64,000 bases of DNA from an uncultured Lachnospiraceae bacterium. GTDB lineage: Bacteria; Bacillota; Clostridia; Lachnospirales; Lachnospiraceae. Position numbers and translations under genes: made by a program. Shown here one piece after another: positions 42,559-50,790 of the stretch. Position 1 is the stretch's first letter; each line of letters starts with the position of its first letter. A model generated the notes under the pieces. The model was not told where the DNA came from. It did not search any database and worked only from the letters and a program-made list of their open reading frames with translations. The DNA lies in contig CAJTMW010000001.1 of the NCBI GenBank assembly GCA_910577275.1, positions 112,529-176,528 on the forward strand, given 5' to 3'.

Positions 42559-44678
42559 TGGGGAAAAGTCTGTATATAGCTGAAAAACCAAGCGTGGCAA
42601 GGGAGTTTGCCAAAGCGCTTCAAATAAACGCGGGTAACCGCGACGGATATATGGAATCCGAAAACGCCGTCATTACCTGGTGCGTGGGCCATCTGGTGAC
42701 CATGAGTTATCCCGAGGTTTATGATGAAAAGTATAAAAGATGGTCGTTGGATACGATTCCTTTCATTCCCGCAGAATTTAAATATGAAATCATTGCCTCC
42801 GCCAGAAAACAGTTTCAGATTGTAAGCGGGCTTTTGAACCGCAAGGATGTGGATACAATTTATGTATGCACCGACTCCGGGCGGGAGGGAGAATATATTT
42901 ACCGCCTTGTGGAGCAGCAGGCCCATGTCACCGGAAAGACCAGAAAAAGGGTATGGATTGATTCCCAGACGGAGGAGGAGATTCTGCGGGGAATCAGAGA
43001 AGCCAGGGATTTGTCGGAATATGACAATCTAAGCGAGGCGGCTTATCTGCGGGCAAAGGAAGATTACCTGATGGGAATTAATTTTTCCAGAGTGCTTACC
43101 TTAAAGTACGGAAATTGCGTCAAATCCTACCTGAAAGCGGACAGGGCGGTTATCAGCGTGGGCCGGGTCATGACCTGCGTCCTTGGAATGGTGGTAAACA
43201 GAGAGCGGGAAATCCGGGAATTTGTAAAAACGCCTTTTTACCGTGTGATTGCGGAAATTTCGGTAAAGGACAATGTACTGGAATGTGAATGGAAGGCGGT
43301 GGAGAATACAAAATACTTTGGTTCTCCCCGTTTATATAAGGAAAACGGATTCCGGGAAAGGAAGGACGCCCAGGAGCTGATTTCCATGCTCATGGAGCCG
43401 CCTCCGGCCATGGCAACAGTGGAATCCGTGGAAAAAAAGAAGGAGAATAAAAATCCGCCCCTTTTATACAACCTTGCGGAGCTGCAGAACGACTGTGCGA
43501 AATACTTCAAAATCAGCCCGGACGAGACCCTTCGGATAGCCCAGGAGCTGTATGAAAAAAAGATGACCACCTATCCGCGAACTGACGCAAGGGTTCTGTC
43601 CACGGCGGTTTCCAAAGAGATACATAAGAACCTGAGGGGGCTGACGAACTTTGGGATGGTAAGGCAGCTTGCCGCCGATATTTTAAATAACGGTAGTTAT
43701 AAAAACATTGCAAAGACAAGATATGTAAACGACAAACAGATTACAGACCACTATGCGATTATTCCAACCGGCCAGGGATTGAATAACCTGAACCATTTGA
43801 ACCCTACGGCCATTAAGGTTTATGAAATCATCGTCCGCAGGTTTTTGAGCATTTTTCTGCCGCCGGCGGTATACAGAAGGATTTCCCTTTGCTTTTCCGT
43901 AAAGGGGGAGCGGTTCTTTGCGGGGACTAAGATTTTGGAGGAGGAAGGCTATCTGAAAGCGGCGGCCTTTTCCTTTGCCGGAGCCGGGAACGCAAAGCCG
44001 GAAGCGCAGAAGAAAAGCACGGCGGAACAGGAAGCGCAGAAAGAGGCTTTGACAGGCGGGGGGCAGGAAGCGCAGAAAGAACCCGCGCCGGAAAAAGAGC
44101 GGCAGGCAGGCGGGGAGGAAGCGGACGCTTTGGATGAAAATGCGCCCGGCCGGGCGTTTCTGGAGGCTCTTACTCATCTGAAAAAGGGAATGACGCTTCC
44201 GGTTAAGGAGATGCAGATAAAAGAGGGGGAGACCACGCCGCCCAAACGCTATAATTCCGGCACCATGATTCTGACCATGGAAAACGCGGGGCAGTTTATC
44301 GAGGACGAGGAGCTCCGAAGCCAGATAAAGGGCAGCGGCATCGGAACCTCCGCAACCCGTGCGGAAATCCTGAAAAAACTGATTAACATTGAATATCTGG
44401 CGCTCAATAAAAAGACTCAGGCTCTTACGCCCACTCTGATGGGAGAGATGGTTTACGATGTGGTAAACAGCGCCATCCGCCCCCTTTTAGACCCCGCCCT
44501 TACCGCAAGCTGGGAGAAAGGGCTTACCATGGTGGCGGAGGGGACGATTACCGGGGATGAGTATATGAAAAAGCTGGACGATTTTGTGTCCAGAAGAACC
44601 AATATTGTAAAGGGGCTGAACAATCAGTTTGCTTTGAACCGGCAGTTTAATATGGCTGCCGAAAATTATAAAAAATAG
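42558..44678 (+). CDS. topB: DNA topoisomerase III
   Basis: A 706-residue type IA topoisomerase. The Toprim domain opens with KSLYIAEKPSVAREFAKAL and has the acidic TDSGREGEYIYRL; catalytic Tyr339 lies in MTTYPRTDARVL; ITDHYAIIPTG and the GSGIGTSATRAEIL motif follow. A Glu-Ala-Gln-Lys-rich insert (about residues 475-525, with EAQKK, EAQKE, EAQKE) interrupts the otherwise conserved domain and is probably a disordered loop. No C-terminal zinc fingers are seen. A chromosomal, not obviously plasmid-borne, copy coupled to the upstream ATPase. Confidence 0.93.
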   Translation: MGKSLYIAEKPSVAREFAKALQINAGNRDGYMESENAVITWCVGHLVTMSYPEVYDEKYKRWSLDTIPFIPAEFKYEIIASARKQFQIVSGLLNRKDVDTIYVCTDSGREGEYIYRLVEQQAHVTGKTRKRVWIDSQTEEEILRGIREARDLSEYDNLSEAAYLRAKEDYLMGINFSRVLTLKYGNCVKSYLKADRAVISVGRVMTCVLGMVVNREREIREFVKTPFYRVIAEISVKDNVLECEWKAVENTKYFGSPRLYKENGFRERKDAQELISMLMEPPPAMATVESVEKKKENKNPPLLYNLAELQNDCAKYFKISPDETLRIAQELYEKKMTTYPRTDARVLSTAVSKEIHKNLRGLTNFGMVRQLAADILNNGSYKNIAKTRYVNDKQITDHYAIIPTGQGLNNLNHLNPTAIKVYEIIVRRFLSIFLPPAVYRRISLCFSVKGERFFAGTKILEEEGYLKAAAFSFAGAGNAKPEAQKKSTAEQEAQKEALTGGGQEAQKEPAPEKERQAGGEEADALDENAPGRAFLEALTHLKKGMTLPVKEMQIKEGETTPPKRYNSGTMILTMENAGQFIEDEELRSQIKGSGIGTSATRAEILKKLINIEYLALNKKTQALTPTLMGEMVYDVVNSAIRPLLDPALTASWEKGLTMVAEGTITGDEYMKKLDDFVSRRTNIVKGLNNQFALNRQFNMAAENYKK

Positions 44679-44692
44679 AAAAGAGGGAAATT

Positions 44693-45358
44693 ATGGAACA
44701 GTTTACAGTAAAAAATCTTTACACGCTGGAGGAGACCATTGCGGCCGGTCTGCTTTCGGAGGTGACTTACCCCTGGGAGGCGCTCCCGAAAATCAGCGGA
44801 TTTATCGTGGCTCTGGGGAAAACCCTTCCCGCAGACAGGTACGAGGAAGTGAAGGAAAACGTATGGATTGCCAAATCCGCTGCCGTGGCGGAGACGGCTA
44901 ACATTAACGGCCCCGCCATCATTGACGAGGATGCGGAAATACGCCATTGCGCTTTTATCCGCGGCAACGCCATTGTGGGCAAGGGTGCGGTGGTTGGAAA
45001 TTCCACAGAGCTGAAAAACGTGATTTTGTTTAACAAGGTGCAGGTGCCTCACTACAATTATGTGGGGGACAGCATTCTCGGCTTCAAATCCCATATGGGC
45101 GCAGGCTCCATCACCTCCAACGTAAAGAGCGACAAGACTCTTGTGGTGGTGAAAAACGGTGAGGAGAAGATAGAAACCGGTCTTAAGAAATTCGGCGCAA
45201 TGCTGGGCGACAATGTGGAGGTGGGATGCAACAGCGTGTTAAATCCGGGAACCGTTATCGGAAAAAATTCAAACGTTTATCCCACCAGTATGGTGCGCGG
45301 CTGTATCCCGGCGGGAAGCATCTATAAAAAACAGGGTGAAATTGCCGAAAAGTATTAA
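44693..45358 (+). CDS. Left-handed beta-helix (hexapeptide) protein, GlmU-like
   Basis: A 221-residue protein with hexapeptide repeats forming a left-handed beta-helix (about 60-215): IDEDAEIRHCAFIRGNAIVGKGAVVGNSTELKN, then GAGSITSNVKSDKTLVVV and LGDNVEVGCNSVLNPGTVIGKNSNVYPTSMVRG. This matches the UDP-N-acetylglucosamine pyrophosphorylase-related group that lacks the nucleotidyltransferase half of GlmU. It is probably an acyl- or acetyltransferase or a sugar-nucleotide binding protein; substrate unknown. It follows topB by 15 bases with an AGAGGGA ribosome binding site. Confidence 0.85.
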   Translation: MEQFTVKNLYTLEETIAAGLLSEVTYPWEALPKISGFIVALGKTLPADRYEEVKENVWIAKSAAVAETANINGPAIIDEDAEIRHCAFIRGNAIVGKGAVVGNSTELKNVILFNKVQVPHYNYVGDSILGFKSHMGAGSITSNVKSDKTLVVVKNGEEKIETGLKKFGAMLGDNVEVGCNSVLNPGTVIGKNSNVYPTSMVRGCIPAGSIYKKQGEIAEKY

Positions 45359-45486
45359 AAATTATCAAAAGGACTGGATTTTTCGCGTAAGATATGCGAA
45401 AATAGAAACCAAGGTGTGATAAAATATTCACAAGTAAAATGAATGCTTTATCAGCAAGGAATCTACATATTGAAAGGAGTTTTCAC

Positions 45487-46179
45487 ATGATTTATTCAAA
45501 GGAAGTTGAAGAAATGTGTACAGTTGCACAGGGTGTTCATCATGGCTGTGCTCCTATCCCAGAAGAAGCAAAATGGGTTCAGGCCAAAAAAGTAGAAGAC
45601 ATTTCAGGTTTAACACACGGTGTGGGCTGGTGTGCACCTCAGCAGGGCGCATGTAAGCTGACACTGAATGTCAAGGAAGGAATTATTCAGGAAGCGCTGG
45701 TTGAGACAATCGGATGCTCGGGCATGACGCATTCGGCTGCCATGGCATCGGAAATCCTTCCCGGCTTAACTGTAATGGAAGCTTTAAATACAGACCTTGT
45801 ATGTGACGCAATCAACACGGCTATGAGAGAGCTGTTTTTGCAGATTGTTTACGGACGTTCCCAGAGCGCGTTTTCCGAGGACGGACTTCCGGTGGGCGCC
45901 GGTCTTGAGGACCTTGGAAAGGGGCTTCGCAGCCAGGTAGGAACCATGTACGGAACCTTAAAGAAAGGCCCCCGTTATCTTGAGATGGCTGAAGGCTATG
46001 TAACAGGTATTGCCCTTGACGCAGACAATGAAATCATCGGTTATAAGTTCGTAAACTTCGGCAAGATGACAGATTTCATGAAAAAAGGCGATGACCCTAA
46101 CACTGCATACGAGAAATCATGCGGACAGTACGGACGTGTAGATGATGCTGTTAAGATTATTGACCCCAGAAAAGAATAA
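45487..46179 (+). CDS. NifU/IscU-like Fe-S scaffold protein, partner of GGGtGRT protein
   Basis: A 230-residue protein containing cysteines set as in Fe-S scaffolds: GWCAPQQGACKLTLNV (about 40-55) and ETIGCSGMTHSAAMASEIL (about 73-92), recalling the IscU GCGxxxAS segment. A third conserved Cys lies in NTDLVCDAINTAM. ATG 45487 has GAAAGGAGT upstream; an upstream in-frame ATG has none. It always seems to be paired with the GGGtGRT protein, which follows after 21 bases. Role in a specific Fe-S or metallocentre pathway is suspected; the pair is uncharacterised to my knowledge. Confidence 0.8.
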   Translation: MIYSKEVEEMCTVAQGVHHGCAPIPEEAKWVQAKKVEDISGLTHGVGWCAPQQGACKLTLNVKEGIIQEALVETIGCSGMTHSAAMASEILPGLTVMEALNTDLVCDAINTAMRELFLQIVYGRSQSAFSEDGLPVGAGLEDLGKGLRSQVGTMYGTLKKGPRYLEMAEGYVTGIALDADNEIIGYKFVNFGKMTDFMKKGDDPNTAYEKSCGQYGRVDDAVKIIDPRKE

Positions 46180-46200
46180 TTAAATAGGAGGAATGTAAAA

Positions 46201-47211
46201 ATGGCATTATTTGAATCATATGAAAGAAGAATTGATACCATCAATTCCGTTTTAAATTCTTACGGCATTTCTTCTATCGAAGAAGCTGAAAAAATCACAA
46301 AGGATGCCGGTCTGGACGTTTACGAGCAGGTAAAGAAAATCCAGCCCATCTGTTTTGAAAACGCATGCTGGGCTTACACGGTAGGCGCTGCAATTGCAAT
46401 CAAGAAAGGCTGCAGAAAGGCTTCCGAAGCTGCCGCAGCAATCGGAGAGGGTCTTCAGGCATTCTGTATCCCCGGTTCCGTTGCCGATACCCGTAAGGTT
46501 GGCCTTGGACACGGAAACCTTGGCAAGATGCTTCTGGAAGAAGAGACAGAGTGCTTTGCTTTCCTTGCAGGCCATGAGTCCTTTGCTGCTGCGGAAGGCG
46601 CAATCGGTATCGCGGAAAAGGCAAACAAGGTTCGTCAGAAACCCTTACGCGTTATCTTAAACGGTCTTGGCAAGGACGCTGCCAAAATCATTTCCAGAAT
46701 CAACGGTTTCACTTTCGTTGAGACAGAGTACGACCCTTACACCAACACCGTAAAGGAAATCGAGCGCAAATCCTATTCAGAAGGACTCCGCGCAAAGGTT
46801 AACTGCTATGGCGCAAACTCCGTTCCCGAAGGCGTTGCCATCATGTGGAAAGAGAACGTTGACGTTTCCATCACAGGTAACTCAACCAATCCTACGAGAT
46901 TCCAGCACCCGGTAGCAGGTACATATAAGAAGGAAAGAACAGAAGCCGGAAAGAAATATTTCTCGGTTGCATCAGGCGGCGGTACAGGACGTACCCTTCA
47001 CCCTGACAACATGGCAGCCGGTCCTGCTTCCTACGGCTTTACAGATACTCTTGGCCGTATGCACTCCGACGCTCAGTTCGCCGGTTCTTCTTCCGTACCG
47101 GCTCACGTTGAAATGATGGGTCTTATCGGAATGGGCAATAATCCGATGGTCGGCGCAACTGTTGCCGTTGCTGTTTCCGTAGAGGAAGCGGCGAAGGAAG
47201 GGAAGTTCTAA
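46201..47211 (+). CDS. GGGtGRT protein
   Basis: A 336-residue protein of the family named for its motif, here GGGTGRT at residues 259-265 in SVASGGGTGRTLHPDNMAAG. The N-terminal half is Ala/Gly-rich and helical (AYTVGAAIAIKKGCRKASEAAAAIGEGLQAF); the C-terminus has MGNNPMVGATVAVAVSVEEA. Family role unknown; it is found beside the NifU-like protein encoded just upstream. AGGAGG lies before the ATG. Codon use is more biased (many Lys AAG, Gly GGC/GGT) than in neighbours, hinting at strong expression. A good terminator follows. Confidence 0.9.
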   Translation: MALFESYERRIDTINSVLNSYGISSIEEAEKITKDAGLDVYEQVKKIQPICFENACWAYTVGAAIAIKKGCRKASEAAAAIGEGLQAFCIPGSVADTRKVGLGHGNLGKMLLEEETECFAFLAGHESFAAAEGAIGIAEKANKVRQKPLRVILNGLGKDAAKIISRINGFTFVETEYDPYTNTVKEIERKSYSEGLRAKVNCYGANSVPEGVAIMWKENVDVSITGNSTNPTRFQHPVAGTYKKERTEAGKKYFSVASGGGTGRTLHPDNMAAGPASYGFTDTLGRMHSDAQFAGSSSVPAHVEMMGLIGMGNNPMVGATVAVAVSVEEAAKEGKF

Positions 47212-47225
47212 GATAAGTTAGTATT

Positions 47226-47272
47226 TAAGGGCTAATCAATCCATGATAAGGTTTGGTTAGCCCTTATTTTTA
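47226..47272 (+). terminator. Terminator after the GGGtGRT gene
   Basis: TAAGGGCTAA (47226-47235) and TTAGCCCTTA (47257-47266) form a 10-bp stem, followed by TTTTTA. Confidence 0.85.
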
Positions 47273-47343
47273 TGCGGGATGGCGGATATTCTTTCTGTAC
47301 GTCAGATACAATTAAATTTTGTCGATTTGCTTATATATTATTA

Positions 47344-47371
47344 TTGCGTTTTGATATCATTATGATATAAT
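47344..47371 (+). promoter_or_regulatory. Promoter of the DUF3592-like gene
   Basis: TTGCGT (47344-47349), 16-base spacer, perfect TATAAT (47366-47371). The spacer holds an AT-rich inverted repeat (TGATATCAT then TATGATATA). Confidence 0.55.
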
Positions 47372-47425
47372 AATAATATAAACAGATATCTTTCAAATAT
47401 TTCCCGGCAAAAGGAGGGGCGTATT

Positions 47426-47944
47426 ATGACGACAGAAATTTTATTATTGTCTTTCATTTCATTCGCATTGCTGTTTCTGCTTATTGAATGTGCAACAGAG
47501 GGAGCCGACGCGCTCAGGTTTTTCTTCTACAAGGGCAACTCTACTGCCAGCGTTGTTGGAAAAGAACCGTTTTCCGTTTCGCGCTCTAAAAGACTGGTGG
47601 AGCAGAATGAAAACCGGAGAGGGTATTTCCCGGTTCGCACAACGCAGGATAAGAATTCAAATTATCCCTATATTTTTTCACCCGGTTACTGGCTGTACAG
47701 GAACAAAGAGGCCTTTCCGACCCTGGAGTGGGGAACGGAAGGCAGTACCTGGAGGGCTCATTATCCCTACGCCAGAAAATGGGCGGACGGCTCACAGGTC
47801 ACTGTGCGCTATGATGCTTCCCGCCCCTGGAAATACGCTGTCAGGGACAGTTTCCTGGGCATTAGTATCCTGTTAAAATGCGCTTTCTGTCTTCTGTTCA
47901 TCCTTATATGCAGTTTTCTGCTGATGACCCGGATTGGCGGATAG
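47426..47944 (+). CDS. Two-helix membrane protein, DUF3592-like
   Basis: A 172-residue protein with a membrane helix at each end (about 5-24 and 147-167) and an external or cytoplasmic domain of 120 residues between. The end of that domain, HYPYARKWADGSQVTVRYDASRPWKYAVRD, has the VxYDxxxP pattern common in DUF3592 proteins. Function unknown. AAAGGAGGG precedes the ATG. It has its own promoter and terminator. Confidence 0.75.
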   Translation: MTTEILLLSFISFALLFLLIECATEGADALRFFFYKGNSTASVVGKEPFSVSRSKRLVEQNENRRGYFPVRTTQDKNSNYPYIFSPGYWLYRNKEAFPTLEWGTEGSTWRAHYPYARKWADGSQVTVRYDASRPWKYAVRDSFLGISILLKCAFCLLFILICSFLLMTRIGG

Positions 47945-47958
47945 AAAATCTGAAATCA

Positions 47959-48015
47959 GCGAGGGTATCGAAAAATCATTCAAAAGGTGATGAGCGATAC
48001 CCTCGCTCTGTTTTT
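47959..48015 (+). terminator. Strong terminator after the DUF3592-like gene
   Basis: GCGAGGGTATCG (47959-47970) and CGATACCCTCGC (47995-48006) form a perfect 12-bp stem; TCTGTTTTTGC follows. Confidence 0.88.
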
Positions 48016-48129
48016 GCAAAAAATCCGGCAAATTAAAAAAGAATGGAAATATAAGAGGAAAGATGATACAATGAAATTCATTGACAAGCTGTTTCATAAC
48101 GGCTGATATCTGAACAGGAGGAAATTATA

Positions 48130-49002
48130 TTGGCATCATTTAAAATCATCACCAATACCACAGCCGATTTGCCCATGGATTATATTGAGGAAAACGGGCT
48201 TGGTTTAATTTATTTTAACTATATTATGGACGGGGTTTCATATGGGAAGGACCGCGAGCTTGACTGGAAGGAATTTTACCGTCTCATGCGCGAGGAGGGC
48301 AAGATGCCCACGACCTCTCAGGTAAATCCTCAGCAGTACAAGGAATATTTTTCGGAGTTTTTGAAAGAAAACAAGAACTTGCTCTATATTTCCTTTTCCT
48401 CCGGTCTGAGCGGTTCCTGCGGCAATGCTGTCCTTGCGGCAAATGAGTTGATGGAGGAAGATGGCGAGTGCAGGATTATAGTGGTAGACTCAAAGTGCGC
48501 GTCCATGGGGGAAGGACTTTTTGTACACAAGGCGCTTAAGATGCAGGCGGAAGGAAAGAGTATGGAGGAGACAGCCGGATATCTGAACGAGCTGGTGCCG
48601 CATCTGACCCATGTTTTTACGGTGGACGATTTAAATCATCTTTACCGGGGCGGACGCGTCAGCAAGGCCGCCGCGATTGTGGGGACGATTGCCGCTATCA
48701 AGCCGATTCTCCACGTGGACGACGAGGGGCATCTGATTCCCATAAGCAAGGTGCGGGGGAGAAAGAAATCGCTGAACGCGCTGGTCGATTATATGGAAGA
48801 AAAGACAAAAGGATATCCCGGTGAAAACGATATTGTTTTTATCAGCCACGGCGACGCGCTGGAGGATGCGGAGTATGTAAAGGCTGAAATTGAAAAGCGG
48901 TTCGGAATTAAAGACTTCAAAATCAACCATATCGGCCCGACTATCGGCGCCCACTCAGGCCCGGGAACCATTGCGCTGTTTTTTGAGGGCAGTTCGAGAT
49001 AG
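48130..49002 (+). CDS. DegV family fatty-acid-binding protein
   Basis: A 290-residue DegV protein; the family binds fatty acids and presents them to fatty acid kinase for phospholipid synthesis. Typical are KIITNTTADLPMDYIEENGL at the start, PTTSQVNPQQYKEYF, SFSSGLSGSCGNAVLA around the carboxylate-binding site, HVFTVDDLNHLYRGGRVSKA and the end GPTIGAHSGPGTIALFF. The start is TTG at 48130, with ACAGGAGG eight bases upstream; there is no nearby ATG of similar fit. Confidence 0.93.
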   Translation: MASFKIITNTTADLPMDYIEENGLGLIYFNYIMDGVSYGKDRELDWKEFYRLMREEGKMPTTSQVNPQQYKEYFSEFLKENKNLLYISFSSGLSGSCGNAVLAANELMEEDGECRIIVVDSKCASMGEGLFVHKALKMQAEGKSMEETAGYLNELVPHLTHVFTVDDLNHLYRGGRVSKAAAIVGTIAAIKPILHVDDEGHLIPISKVRGRKKSLNALVDYMEEKTKGYPGENDIVFISHGDALEDAEYVKAEIEKRFGIKDFKINHIGPTIGAHSGPGTIALFFEGSSR

Positions 49003-49082
49003 AATTCTGCAATCAGGGCAATTTCTATTAAGACGTCAGGGAACAGCCATGCTATACTTATCCCTGGAAAGGGGTACAGGTC

Positions 49083-49481
49083 ATGAACGATAACAGGATT
49101 GTTGAAAAGATAACGTCATATATAGAAGCGCATCTGGACGAGGATTTGTCCCTTGACAAAATCTCCGGCGAGCTGCACTATTCCAAGTTTTATATTTCAA
49201 GGCTCTTTGCGGAAAAAGCCGGCTGTACGATTTACAAGTATATTCAGGGGCGAAGGCTGACTTTAGCGGCCGGGAAGCTGACGGAAACGCAAAAGCCCAT
49301 AGTGGAAATTGCTTACGAGGCCGGCTATGCCTCACAGCAGGCATTTACGCTGGCTTTCCGTCAGGTATATTTCTGTACGCCTCTGGAATATCGAAAGAGA
49401 GGCGTATTTTATCCGAAGCAGGAAAAGCTCGGTATGAGAGCGGGAGGAAAATATTTCTGCGGAGGTAAGATGGCGGCATGA
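49083..49481 (+). CDS. Small AraC-type DNA-binding protein
   Basis: A 132-residue protein that is little more than the AraC double helix-turn-helix (about 8-108): LSLDKISGELHYSKFYISRL and KPIVEIAYEAGYASQQAFTLAFRQVYFCTPLEYRKR. No sensing domain is present, so it resembles MarA/SoxS-type stand-alone regulators. Its end overlaps the start of clpP by four bases (ATGA), a sign of one transcript. A possible -10 box TATACT lies near 49053. Confidence 0.85.
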   Translation: MNDNRIVEKITSYIEAHLDEDLSLDKISGELHYSKFYISRLFAEKAGCTIYKYIQGRRLTLAAGKLTETQKPIVEIAYEAGYASQQAFTLAFRQVYFCTPLEYRKRGVFYPKQEKLGMRAGGKYFCGGKMAA

Positions 49482-50071
49482 GTACGATTCCTTACGTAAT
49501 CGAGCAGACAAGCAGGGGCGAGAGGAACTATGATATTTTTTCGCGGCTTTTATCCGACAGGATTATTTTCCTCGGGGAGGAGGTAAGCGACGCCTCCGCA
49601 AGCCTGATAATTGCGCAGATGCTCTTTTTAGAGGCGACGGAACCGGATAAGGATATCCAGTTATATATCAACAGCCCGGGAGGCTCTATCAGCGCCGGAC
49701 TGGCAATTTATGACACCATGCAGTATATTAAATGCGACGTGTCAACGATTTGCATGGGGCTTGCCGCCAGCTTCGGGGCTTTTTTGCTTGCCGGAGGAGC
49801 GAAGGGAAAGCGGATTGCCCTTCCCAATGCGGAGATTATGATACATCAGCCTGCTATCGGCGGAAAGGGAGTCAGCGGGCAGGCAACGGATATTCAGATT
49901 GTGTCCGACCATATTCAGAAAAGCAAAGAAAGGCTTAACCGTATTCTGGCGGAAAATACCGGAAAAACCGTGGAGGAAATACGGCTGGATACGGAACGGG
50001 ACAATTATATGTCGGCGGAGGAAGCGCTGAAATACGGATTGATTGATAAAATTATCGCCATAAGAGAATAA
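49478..50071 (+). CDS. clpP: ATP-dependent Clp protease proteolytic subunit
   Basis: A 197-residue serine peptidase of the Clp family. The triad is visible: Ser98 (MGLAASFGAFLL), His123 (IMIHQPAIGG) and Asp175 (LDTERDNYMSA). It also has LYINSPGGSISAGLAIYDTM. The usual ClpP reads AASMGA; Phe replaces Met here. No clpX, tig or lon follows, and it is coupled to an AraC-like gene, so it is probably an extra paralogue rather than the housekeeping copy. Partner chaperone unknown. Confidence 0.9.
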   Translation: MSTIPYVIEQTSRGERNYDIFSRLLSDRIIFLGEEVSDASASLIIAQMLFLEATEPDKDIQLYINSPGGSISAGLAIYDTMQYIKCDVSTICMGLAASFGAFLLAGGAKGKRIALPNAEIMIHQPAIGGKGVSGQATDIQIVSDHIQKSKERLNRILAENTGKTVEEIRLDTERDNYMSAEEALKYGLIDKIIAIRE

Positions 50072-50074
50072 GGA

Positions 50075-50103
50075 TTGCTATTTTATTTCTTTTAAAGTAA
50101 GAT
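50075..50103 (+). promoter_or_regulatory. Promoter of the rubrerythrin gene
   Basis: TTGCTA (50075-50080), 17-base spacer, TAAGAT (50098-50103); AAAGGAGAAAG precedes the ATG. Confidence 0.5.
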
Positions 50104-50154
50104 AGTGAAAGATGATTTACTTTTAGCTACAGCAGATTACAAAGGAGAAAGAAA

Positions 50155-50691
50155 ATGAGTAAGTATACCGGAACACAGACGGAAAAAAATCTTGAGGCGG
50201 CTTTTGCAGGGGAATCTCAGGCGAGGAATAAATACACCTATTTTGCCTCCGTAGCCAAAAAAGAAGGCTATGAGCAGATTTCCTCCCTCTTTTTAAAAAC
50301 TGCGGACAATGAGAAAGAACACGCAAAAATGTGGTTTAAGGAATTGCAGGGAATCGGCAATACTTCCGAAAATCTGGCCGCGGCGGCGGACGGAGAAAAT
50401 TTTGAGTGGACCGATATGTACGAGGGGTTTGCCAAAACGGCGCAGGAGGAAGGTTTTCCTGAACTGGCGGCAAAATTCCGTATGGTTGGCGCAATTGAAA
50501 AGCATCATGAGGAGAGATACCGCACACTTCTTAAGAATATTGAAACTGCGGCGGTTTTCGAAAAGAGCGAAGTGAAGGTATGGGAATGCAGAAACTGCGG
50601 CCATATTGTAGTGGGAACCAAAGCGCCCGAGGTTTGCCCTGTCTGCAATCACCCTCAGAGTTATTTTGAAGTTCATGCGGAAAATTATTAA
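50155..50691 (+). CDS. Rubrerythrin
   Basis: A 178-residue non-haem iron peroxidase of anaerobes, reducing hydrogen peroxide with electrons from rubredoxin or NADH. The diiron four-helix domain has GESQARNKYTYFASVAKKEGYEQI, KEHAKMWFKEL and EKHHEERYRTLL; the C-terminal rubredoxin domain has CRNCGHIVVGTKAPEVCPVCNHPQSYF with the FeS4 cysteines. It is full length, with its own promoter and a terminator that overlaps the end of the opposing gatD. Confidence 0.96.
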   Translation: MSKYTGTQTEKNLEAAFAGESQARNKYTYFASVAKKEGYEQISSLFLKTADNEKEHAKMWFKELQGIGNTSENLAAAADGENFEWTDMYEGFAKTAQEEGFPELAAKFRMVGAIEKHHEERYRTLLKNIETAAVFEKSEVKVWECRNCGHIVVGTKAPEVCPVCNHPQSYFEVHAENY

Positions 50692-50759
50692 AAAGGGGAG
50701 CGGAACTTCAAATGAGAAGCCCGCGCATCCGGAAAGCATGTTTATAAGAAGCTTACAGG

Positions 50760-50790
50760 CACCTCTGTCATACAAGGCAGAGGTGTTTTT
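50760..50790 (+). terminator. Rubrerythrin terminator overlapping the gatD 3' end
   Basis: CACCTCTG (50760-50767), loop, CAGAGGTG (50778-50785), TTTTT. The loop contains the stop codon of the opposing gatD gene (50768-50770). Confidence 0.88.
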
